From: Thiomonas sp. | Lineage (GTDB): Bacteria > Pseudomonadota > Gammaproteobacteria > Burkholderiales > Burkholderiaceae_C | Reading direction: 5' to 3' | NCBI GenBank assembly: GCA_027451915.1 | Contig: DAIDHU010000362.1 | Location: 1 to 7,853, forward strand | Length of the DNA: 7,853 nucleotides | Shown: positions 1-6,887 of the stretch, piece after piece | How positions within the stretch are numbered: position 1 is the stretch's first letter | Layout of the letters: each line of letters starts with the position of its first letter | Made by a program: the position numbers and the translations under genes | The notes under the pieces: generated by a model | Seen by the model: the letters and a program-made list of their open reading frames with translations, nothing else | Told to the model about the DNA's origin: nothing | Databases searched by the model: none

Positions 1-858
<858 letters not shown>

Positions 859-883
859 GATGACGGACCCCCGCGGCGCGCGC

Positions 884-1459
884 TCAGGCCTTCGCCAGGG
901 TCTTCAGCGCCTGGCGGATGCCGTCGTCCACGCCGAGCTCGGGGGGCAGCTTGCCCACCACCGCGGTGGCCTCGCGTTCCGAGTAGCCCAGCGCCAGCAG
1001 GGCCTGCAGCACGTCGGCGTGCGCGGCCGCGGCGCCCCCGGCCGGGCGGCCGAGGTCCGCGCCGAGCTTGCCGCGCAGCTCCAGCAGCAGGCGCTCGGCG
1101 GTCTTCTTGCCGATGCCGGGCACGCGGGTCAGGCGCGCGCTGTCCTGCGCGGTCACGGCCTGCGCCAGTTCGTGCACGCTCAGGCCGGACAGCAGCGCCA
1201 GCGCGATGCGCGCGCCTACCCCGGAAATACGGATCAGTGCGCGAAAGGCCTCGCGCTCGGAGGGCGTGGCGAATCCGAACAGCTGGTGCGCATCCTCGCG
1301 CACGATCATGTGGGTGAGCAGTGCCACCTTCTGCCCCACCGCCGGCAGCCCGTACAGGGTACTCATCGGCACGTCGATCTCGTAGCCGACTCCGCCGCAG
1401 TCCACCAGGACCTGGGGCGGGGTCTTGTCCAGCAGGGTACCGTGAATGCGTCCGATCAT
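884..1459 (-). CDS. ruvA: Holliday junction branch-migration protein RuvA
   Basis: RuvA is the tetrameric DNA-binding partner of RuvB. It holds the four-way junction flat and loads the RuvB rings. The 191-residue product has the normal family length and all three domains. An OB-fold N-terminal domain begins MIGRIHG, and its acidic pin residues E55 and D56 fall at the same numbers as in E. coli. A helix-hairpin-helix domain has motifs ISGVGARIALALL (78-90) and VPGIGKKTAERLLLEL (113-128). After a flexible Gly/Ala-rich linker near 137-148 comes the C-terminal RuvB-contact domain (about 149-191). The start is the ATG at 1457-1459. A TAAAGT hexamer lies only 6 bases upstream of it, and I see no good ribosome site, so the transcript start is uncertain. 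In many Burkholderiales ruvA directly follows ruvC. Here it is separated from ruvC by leuA and fabA and must have its own promoter in 1460-1558. Confidence 0.98.
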   Translation of the reverse strand: MIGRIHGTLLDKTPPQVLVDCGGVGYEIDVPMSTLYGLPAVGQKVALLTHMIVREDAHQLFGFATPSEREAFRALIRISGVGARIALALLSGLSVHELAQAVTAQDSARLTRVPGIGKKTAERLLLELRGKLGADLGRPAGGAAAAHADVLQALLALGYSEREATAVVGKLPPELGVDDGIRQALKTLAKA

Positions 1460-1497
1460 GCGCGCACTTTAGCAGGCCGCCGCCGCCCCTTCGGGCC

Positions 1498-1540
1498 GCT
1501 CCGGCGGAGCAAGCCGGCACTGCCGGCTAAACTGTCGGCT
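1498..1540. promoter_or_regulatory. Operator-like palindromes between ruvA and fabA
   Basis: The 99-base gap between the divergent starts of ruvA and fabA holds two adjacent interrupted palindromes. The first is GCTCCG-G-CGGAGC at 1498-1510. The second is AGCCGGCA-C-TGCCGGCT at 1512-1528. A third, imperfect copy of the second half-site (TGTCGGCT) lies at 1533-1540, 12 bases downstream in direct orientation. One-base centres are too tight for a good RNA hairpin, so a DNA-binding dimer is the more natural reading. A candidate fabA -10 (TAAACT, 1528-1533) overlaps the edge of the second palindrome, but the matching -35 position (CGGAGC) is poor. The binding protein is unknown. Fatty-acid regulators act on fabA in other proteobacteria, but this sequence does not match the FadR or FabR sites I know from E. 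coli. High GC makes short palindromes commoner by chance. Confidence 0.45.
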
Positions 1541-1558
1541 GTACTGCGCATGCTTCCC

Positions 1559-2074
1559 ATGAAAGCCCAATCCTCCTATTCGCACGAAGAACTCGTCGCC
1601 TGCGGCCATGGCCGGCTGTTCGGCCCGGGCAATGCCCAGTTGCCGCTGGGACAGATGTTGATGATGGACCGCATCACCCACATCGCCGACCATGGCGGAA
1701 GCTATGGCAAGGGAGAGATGCGCGCCGAACTGGACATTCGCCCCGATCTCTGGTTTTTCGGCTGCCATTTCGAGAACGATCCGGTGATGCCGGGATGCCT
1801 GGGCCTGGACGCGATGTGGCAGCTGGTGGGCTTCTACCTCGGCTGGATGGGCGCTCCGGGGCGCGGGCGCGCGCTGGGGGTGGGCGAGGTCAAGTTCACG
1901 GGCCAGGTGCTGCCCACGGCGAAACTGGTGAGTTACCAGATCGACCTCAAGCGGGTTATCAACCACCGCCTGGTCATGGGCATCGGCGACGGCATCATGC
2001 GGGTCGACGGGCGCGAGATCTACACCGCCAAGGACCTGCGCGTGGGTCTGTTCACGTCGACCGACGGTTTCTGA
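1559..2074 (+). CDS. fabA: 3-hydroxydecanoyl-ACP dehydratase/isomerase FabA
   Basis: FabA dehydrates 3-hydroxydecanoyl-ACP and isomerises trans-2- to cis-3-decenoyl-ACP, the branch point to unsaturated fatty acids in the cytosolic type II system. The 171-residue product aligns end to end with E. coli FabA (172). It has the hot-dog fold core LWFFGCHF...DPVMPGCLGLDAMWQL, the catalytic His at residue 70 and Asp at 84 (the E. coli numbers), and the near-invariant stretch GRALGVGEVKFTGQVLPTAK. I chose the ATG at 1559 because it gives the family N-terminus (SYSHEELVACG against SYTKEDLLASG). An in-frame ATG at 1550 would add three residues. Neither has a clear ribosome site. It is the only plus-strand gene here. 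The usual partner fabB is not next to it, so either fabB lies elsewhere or another ketosynthase serves. Divergent from ruvA, convergent with leuA. Confidence 0.97.
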   Translation: MKAQSSYSHEELVACGHGRLFGPGNAQLPLGQMLMMDRITHIADHGGSYGKGEMRAELDIRPDLWFFGCHFENDPVMPGCLGLDAMWQLVGFYLGWMGAPGRGRALGVGEVKFTGQVLPTAKLVSYQIDLKRVINHRLVMGIGDGIMRVDGREIYTAKDLRVGLFTSTDGF

Positions 2075-2086
2075 GCGCGGTTCCCG

Positions 2087-2107
2087 GGGCCGGGCACCGC
2101 CCGGCCC
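2087..2107 (+). other. GC-only hairpin just after fabA
   Basis: GGGCCGGGC (2087-2095), loop ACC, GCCCGGCCC (2099-2107) makes a perfect 9-bp all-GC stem starting 12 bases after the fabA stop codon. There is no T-run after it on the plus strand. It could protect or help terminate the fabA message, but it is not a canonical intrinsic terminator by itself. A second hairpin with a partial T-tract follows about 37 bases later. Confidence 0.5.
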
Positions 2108-2143
2108 GCCCCACGCGAACGCGCCACGCAAAGCCCCATGCAA

Positions 2144-2169
2144 AAAGGCCGGGATGGCTCCCGGCCTTT
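2144..2169. terminator. Bidirectional intrinsic terminator between fabA and leuA
   Basis: AAAGGCCGGGA (2144-2154), loop TGGC, TCCCGGCCTTT (2159-2169) forms an 11-bp perfect stem with a 4-base loop. The flanks ATGC (2138-2141) and GCAT (2170-2173) could extend it past a two-base AA bulge. Read on the minus strand the hairpin is followed by five T (counting the end of the stem), which suits leuA. On the plus strand only three T follow, so it is weaker for fabA. It lies 25 bases after the leuA stop and 69 bases after the fabA stop, as expected for a shared terminator of convergent genes. Confidence 0.85.
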
Positions 2170-2194
2170 GCATCACCCGCCGCGGCGCAAGCGC

Positions 2195-3907
2195 TCAGGC
2201 CACGGCCTTCAGCTTGGCCTGGATTCCCTTGAGCAGCGCGGCGCGCTCGGCGTCATCGACCCGGGCCAGCAGGCGGTTCGCCGCGGAGACGATGGCCCGG
2301 ATGGAGGCGGTCACGATGTTGGCATCGATGCCCACGCCGAAGGTGGTGGCGGAAGTGCCGTCCAGCGCGGCCTCGACCATCGCCACCGCGCGCGCGTTGG
2401 CACCCAGGCCCAGCGCCCGTTCCTCGTAGCTCTGCACCGCCAGCGGCAGGTGCAGGGCGCGCACCGCGGCGTCGATGGGGCCGTTACCCTCGCCGCGCAG
2501 GCTCACCGCGCGACCGTCGATTTCCAGCTCGAGCCGGATGCCCTGTTCGCTGCCGTGTTCGGCCAGATGGTGCCCCACGTAGCGCAGCGGCTCGGCAGCC
2601 TCGGTGTACTCGGCATTGAACATGGCCCACAGCTGCTGCGCTGTGACCTCGCTGCCCGAGCTGTCGGTGTAGCGTTGCACCACCCCGCTGAACTCCACCT
2701 GCATGCGCCGGGGCATGACCAGGCCGTAGGTGGATTCGAGCAGGTAGGCGATGCCGCCCTTGCCCGACTGGCTGTTGACCCGGATCACCGAGTCGTAGGT
2801 GCGGCCCAGGTCGGCGGGGTCCACCGGGAGGTAGGGAACTTCCCAGACGGCGGTGGGCTTCTGCGCGGCCAGGCCCTTCTTGATGGCATCCTGGTGGGAG
2901 CCGGAGAAGGCCGTGAACACCAGGTCCCCCACGTAGGGGTGGCGCGGGTGGATGGGCAGCTGGTTGCAGTCCTCCACGGTGCGCGCGATGGCGTTGATGT
3001 TGGAGAAGTCCAGCCCCGGGTCGACCCCCTGGGAGTACAGGTTCAGCGCCAGGGTCACGAGGTCGACGTTGCCGGTGCGCTCGCCGTTTCCGAACAGGCA
3101 GCCCTCGACCCGGTCGGCGCCGGCCATCACGGCCAGCTCGGCGGCCGCCACCGCGCAGCCGCGGTCGTTGTGGGGGTGCACGGACAGGATCACGCTGTCG
3201 CGGCGGTCGAGGTGGCGGTGCATCCACTCGATCTGGTCGGCATAGATGTTGGGCGTGCTCATCTCCACCGTGGCGGGCAGGTTGAAGATGATCTTGCGCT
3301 CGGGGGTGGGCTGCCATACCTGGGTGACCGCGTTGCAGACCTCCACGGCCACGGGCAGCTCGGTGCCGCTGAACACCTCGGGGCTGTACTGGAAGGTCCA
3401 GTCGGTCTCGGGCTGCTGCGCGGCGAGTTCGCGGATCAGCGTGGCGGCCTCGACGGCGATGCGCTTGCAGCCGGCCACGTCGACGTTGAACACGATCTTG
3501 CGGAAGTTCGGCGCGGTGGCGTTGTACACATGCATGATGGCCCGCTTCGCGCCACGCAGCGATTCGAAGCTGCGGCGGATCAGGTCCTCGCGCGCCTGCG
3601 TGAGCACCTCGATGGTCACGTCGTCGGGGATGTGCCCGCCTTCGATGAGTTCGCGCACGAAATCGAAATCCGTCTGCGAGGCCGAGGGGAAGGCCACCTC
3701 GATCTGCTTGATGCCGATGGCGCAGACCGTCTTGAACATGCGCATCTTGCGCGCCGCGTCCATGGGTTCGAACAGCGCCTGGTTGCCGTCGCGCAGGTCG
3801 GTGCTCATCCAGATCGGGGGACGGGTGATGAGCTGGTCGGGCCAGGTGCGGTCCTTCAGGCCGACCGGTGGCATCGGACGGTATTTGGTTTGAGGGTTTT
3901 TCAACAT
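2195..3907 (-). CDS. leuA: 2-isopropylmalate synthase, long (type 2) form
   Basis: LeuA condenses acetyl-CoA with 2-oxoisovalerate, the first committed step of leucine synthesis, and is usually inhibited by leucine. The product is 570 residues and belongs to the long form known from Mycobacterium and many beta-/gammaproteobacteria, not the 523-residue E. coli type. The TIM-barrel catalytic domain (about 30-320) has DLRDGNQAL at 37-45, HPHND at 244-248 and GNGERTGN at 273-280. The metal ligands D40, H244 and H246, together with N280, E177 and the catalytic-linker H338, all match M. tuberculosis LeuA with a constant offset of 41. The linker contains SGKGGIAYLLE (381-391). The C-terminal leucine-binding regulatory domain (about 430-570) contains EGNGPIDA. 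The ATG at 3905-3907 has a GGAG ribosome site 8 bases upstream. The gene is monocistronic, with its own promoter and terminator, and no leuB/C/D nearby. It contains no TTA, CTA or TCA codon. Confidence 0.97.
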   Translation of the reverse strand: MLKNPQTKYRPMPPVGLKDRTWPDQLITRPPIWMSTDLRDGNQALFEPMDAARKMRMFKTVCAIGIKQIEVAFPSASQTDFDFVRELIEGGHIPDDVTIEVLTQAREDLIRRSFESLRGAKRAIMHVYNATAPNFRKIVFNVDVAGCKRIAVEAATLIRELAAQQPETDWTFQYSPEVFSGTELPVAVEVCNAVTQVWQPTPERKIIFNLPATVEMSTPNIYADQIEWMHRHLDRRDSVILSVHPHNDRGCAVAAAELAVMAGADRVEGCLFGNGERTGNVDLVTLALNLYSQGVDPGLDFSNINAIARTVEDCNQLPIHPRHPYVGDLVFTAFSGSHQDAIKKGLAAQKPTAVWEVPYLPVDPADLGRTYDSVIRVNSQSGKGGIAYLLESTYGLVMPRRMQVEFSGVVQRYTDSSGSEVTAQQLWAMFNAEYTEAAEPLRYVGHHLAEHGSEQGIRLELEIDGRAVSLRGEGNGPIDAAVRALHLPLAVQSYEERALGLGANARAVAMVEAALDGTSATTFGVGIDANIVTASIRAIVSAANRLLARVDDAERAALLKGIQAKLKAVA

Positions 3908-3976
3908 GGCGGGTACTCCGGCGATTCGTGGGTTCGGGGCGCCGACGGCGCGCTCTACCGAAGCTCGTGGCTCGGG

Positions 3977-4078
3977 GCGCGTGCTGCGCGGCGGGGGAAG
4001 CGGGTGTCGCGCTCGATCCGGGAAGCCAGGATTCGGGAAGCGCGTGCTGCCCGGCTGGGCAGCAGGGGAGCGGGTGTC
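3977..4078. repeat. Imperfect direct duplication inside the leuA leader
   Basis: GCGCGTGCTGC occurs at 3977-3987 and again at 4040-4050. AGCGGGTGTC occurs at 3999-4008 and again at 4069-4078. The two words keep the same order, so the blocks 3977-4008 and 4040-4078 look like diverged copies of one element. The second copy is 7 bases longer because it carries the 8-bp hairpin of 4045-4064. It may reflect a tandem duplication in the untranslated leader. Confidence 0.55.
4008..4064 (-). other. Two abutting hairpins in the leuA leader RNA
   Basis: The promoter-proximal hairpin has an 8-bp perfect stem (arms 4064-4057 and 4052-4045, TGCTGCCC/GGGCAGCA) with a 4-base loop. It begins 13 bases after the stop of the leader open frame. 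It is followed without a gap by a larger one: CGCGCT (4044-4039) pairs with AGCGCG (4013-4008), with inner pairs CG/CG and ATCC/GGAT and a 9-base loop. Neither is followed by a T-run. Coaxial stacking is possible. Stability is judged by eye only. Confidence 0.5.
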
Positions 4079-4214
4079 AGTTGCGCGCGGGGCGCAGTCG
4101 CCGCTCGACGTCGACGCGTAGCAGCCGCAGCATCAGGCCGCGTTGCCAGGCCGCGAGCGCGCCGGCCGAGGTGCGGCGGCAGTCGCAGGTGGCGGGCGTC
4201 GGGTTCAAGGCCAT
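4077..4214 (-). CDS. Putative leucine leader peptide upstream of leuA (45 aa)
   Basis: This open frame runs from the ATG at 4214-4212 to the TGA at 4079-4077 and reads MALNPTPATC at its start. Codons 27-32 encode LMLRLL, four leucines in six codons, and the seventh Leu of the peptide follows at codon 40. Codon 32 is CTA. CTA and TTA are absent from ruvA, ruvB, leuA, ruvC and purH in this window, so its use here is notable, as stalling codons in attenuation leaders are often rare ones. The predicted transcript begins only 3-4 bases before the ATG, so initiation would be near leaderless. No ribosome site is visible, and a shorter start at codon 28 (ATG at 4133) lacks one too. The stop lies just before the first hairpin, as in leader-peptide systems. 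The N-terminal half is Arg/Ala/Cys-rich and unremarkable. It could be chance in GC-rich DNA, and I do not recognise the peptide. Confidence 0.38.
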   Translation of the reverse strand: MALNPTPATCDCRRTSAGALAAWQRGLMLRLLRVDVERRLRPARN

Positions 4215-4223
4215 GGTCTGCGA

Positions 4224-4252
4224 ACATTAGCAAAACCCGGGCCGCCCGTCAA
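4224..4252 (-). promoter_or_regulatory. Sigma70-type promoter of leuA
   Basis: On the minus strand, TTGACG (4252-4247, five of six consensus bases) is followed after exactly 17 bases by TAATGT (4229-4224). A TG lies one base before it, giving an extended -10. The spacer end is T-rich against a very GC-rich background. The predicted start of transcription is near 4217-4218. This would make leuA independent of the ruvC transcript. Confidence 0.7.
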
Positions 4253-4366
4253 ATCGGCCCCCTGCCCGCCTCTGGCGGGGCCCTCACGCAGCGCCGGCCC
4301 GTGGCGGTGCCGGCAGGGGCGAGGAGGTCGGGGCTAGGAGGCCGGGGCGAGGAGGCAGGCGGCCGA
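4253..4366. other. ruvC 3' flank: GC-rich inverted repeats, no gene
   Basis: Between the ruvC stop and the leuA promoter no open frame looks coding. The stretch holds CCCGCC-TCT-GGCGGG (4265-4279), for which overlapping outer pairing GGCCCC/GGGGCC is an alternative. It also holds two GCCGGC words 10 bases apart (4293-4298, 4309-4314) and the 14-bp tandem repeat listed separately. No T-run follows any of these stems on the minus strand. Confidence 0.5.
4316..4357. repeat. 14-bp tandem repeat, three copies, after ruvC
   Basis: Three head-to-tail units lie at 4316-4329, 4330-4343 and 4344-4357: GGGGCGAGGAGGTC, GGGGCTAGGAGGCC and GGGGCGAGGAGGCA. They differ only at unit positions 6, 13 and 14. 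The array starts 9 bases beyond the ruvC stop codon. In the ruvC transcript it reads as a C-rich, relatively G-poor tract (CCTCCTCGCCCC-like units), the composition favoured by Rho. On the plus strand the repeated G-runs could form a G-quadruplex. Confidence 0.85.
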
Positions 4367-4963
4367 TCAGCCCAGCAGCCGGCCGCGGCGAACGCGCATG
4401 CCGCGCAAGGCCTGGGCGTCCAGGCTGGATGCATCGCCGCGGGATTGCGTTCCGGTGGCCACGCCCGCCAGGGCCCCGGCGCGTTGCAGCGCGCCCACGG
4501 TGGCGCGGTTCTGGGCGTGGCAGATCGCCAGGCCCAGGGCGTCGGCGGCATCCGGGCCGGGTTCGCCGGCAAGCGCCAGCAGCCGGGCGACCATCTGCTG
4601 CATCTGCTGCTTGCTGGCGCGGCCGTGGCCCACCACGGCCTTTTTCAGCTGCAGGGCGGTGTACTCCACCACCGGCAGGCCGGCGGCCGTCAGTGCGGCG
4701 ATGGCCGCGCCCCGCGCCTGGCCCAGCAGCAGCGTGGATTGGGGGTTGACGTTGACGAACACGATTTCCACCACCGCCACGTCGGCGCCCGATTCACGGG
4801 CCACCGTGGTGACGCCCTCGAACAGCACCCTCAGGCGCTCGGGCAGCGGGCCGCGCGGGATGCGGATGGCGCCGCTGGCCTGGTAGTGCAGGCGCTGCCC
4901 CTGCGCCTGCAGCAGTCCGTAGCCGGTGGTGTTCAGCCCGGGGTCGATGCCGAGGATGCGCAT
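4367..4963 (-). CDS. ruvC: Holliday junction resolvase RuvC
   Basis: RuvC is the dimeric metal-dependent endonuclease that cuts Holliday junctions symmetrically after RuvAB has migrated them. The four catalytic acids are all present at the E. coli numbers: D7 (MRILGIDPG), E66 (VVEIVF), D138 and D141 (PDAADALGLAI). F69, which probes the junction base stack in E. coli, is also kept. The segment NPQSTLLLGQARGAA is typical of the family. At 198 residues it is about 25 longer than the E. coli protein (173), the extra part being a C-terminal tail rich in Arg, Gly and Ser. The start is the ATG at 4961-4963, 29 bases after the purH stop. A perfect palindrome GCGCCCGGGCGC (4970-4981) takes the place where a ribosome site would be, and only a weak CCAGG is near. 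It is last in the presumed dusB-fis-purH-ruvC transcript and contains no TTA, CTA or TCA codon. Confidence 0.98.
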   Translation of the reverse strand: MRILGIDPGLNTTGYGLLQAQGQRLHYQASGAIRIPRGPLPERLRVLFEGVTTVARESGADVAVVEIVFVNVNPQSTLLLGQARGAAIAALTAAGLPVVEYTALQLKKAVVGHGRASKQQMQQMVARLLALAGEPGPDAADALGLAICHAQNRATVGALQRAGALAGVATGTQSRGDASSLDAQALRGMRVRRGRLLG

Positions 4964-4992
4964 GGCCTGGCGCCCGGGCGCGTCGTCGCCGT

Positions 4993-6561
<1,569 letters not shown>

Positions 6562-6593
6562 GGGCGCGGGGACGATGGACGGGTTGCGGGAGC

Positions 6594-6616
6594 CGCGCGC
6601 CGAAGCGGGGCGCGCG
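6594..6616 (-). other. GC hairpin in the fis-purH gap
   Basis: CGCGCGCC (6594-6601) and GGCGCGCG (6609-6616) form an 8-bp stem with a 7-base loop, between the fis stop and the purH start. There is no T-run. It might shape message stability or polarity between the two genes. Alternating CG of this kind also arises easily at this base composition. Confidence 0.35.
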
Positions 6617-6625
6617 CGGTCGGAA

Positions 6626-6865
6626 TCACTTGATCAGCTTGTGGTCCTTGAGCTTCTTGCGCAAGGTGTTGCGGTTGATGCCCAGCCACTGCGCGGCCAC
6701 CGACTGGTTGTCACCGGCGCGGCGCATCACGGTCTGCAACAGGGGCTTTTCCACGGTCTGCATGACCATGCCGTGGATGCCGTGGGGTTCGGTTCCGTTG
6801 AGATCGCGGAAATAGGCCTCGAGGCTGTCGATCACGCATTGTTCCAGGGGCGAACGCGAACTCAT
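6626..6865 (-). CDS. fis: Fis family nucleoid-associated DNA-binding protein
   Basis: Fis is a small homodimeric DNA-bending protein that shapes the nucleoid and tunes rRNA and growth-phase promoters in enterobacteria. The product is 79 residues, against 98 in E. coli, and it lacks the N-terminal beta-hairpin arm used there to stimulate DNA invertases. Helical dimer segments occupy about 6-48 (LEQCVIDSLEAYF, MVMQTVEKPLLQTVM). The C-terminal helix-turn-helix GDNQSVAAQWLGINRNTLRKKL (51-72) is strongly conserved and ends in KDHKLIK. I chose the ATG at 6863-6865 because GGAAG stands 9 bases upstream and the start sits 22 bases after the dusB stop. Earlier in-frame starts would run into dusB. The dusB-fis pair is a widespread operon in gamma- and betaproteobacteria. 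The short form is usual in betaproteobacteria, so this is not a truncation. Confidence 0.96.
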   Translation of the reverse strand: MSSRSPLEQCVIDSLEAYFRDLNGTEPHGIHGMVMQTVEKPLLQTVMRRAGDNQSVAAQWLGINRNTLRKKLKDHKLIK

Positions 6866-6887
6866 GTCTGTATGCTTCCGGTCGCGT

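Larger units (their letters stand above)
3908..4217 (-). promoter_or_regulatory. Long structured leader of leuA, candidate leucine attenuator
   Basis: If transcription starts near 4217, the leuA message has about 310 bases before its ATG. In order this leader contains a 45-codon open frame (4214-4077) with a Leu-rich cluster and two abutting hairpins (4064-4045 and 4044-4008). Two weaker stems follow: CCGA/TCGG with a bulge (3975-3958), and GCGCC-GTC-GGCGC (3951-3939). Last comes the leuA ribosome site, GGAG. The bases TCGGCG in the last stem can instead pair with CGCCGG that overlaps the ribosome site. I see no hairpin followed by a T-run, so a classical intrinsic attenuator is not evident. 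Control at translation initiation or by Rho would be the alternatives. A constitutive long 5' UTR is also possible. Confidence 0.45.

Noticed and set aside
3908..4217. T-box or known riboswitch ahead of leuA
   Set aside because: I found no T-box consensus or specifier layout and no recognisable riboswitch core. The host also appears to be a betaproteobacterium, where T-boxes are not expected.
3955..4233. Minus-strand frame of 92 codons in the leuA leader
   Set aside because: It would start at a TTG inside the predicted promoter (or an ATG overlapping its -10). Its translation is a low-complexity Arg/Ala/Pro string typical of noncoding GC-rich DNA. The frame at 4214-4077 is the more interesting one.
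4316..4357. CRISPR-like or IS-end reading of the tandem repeat
   Set aside because: The units are contiguous, without spacers, far too short, and not inverted. No transposase or Cas gene is present.
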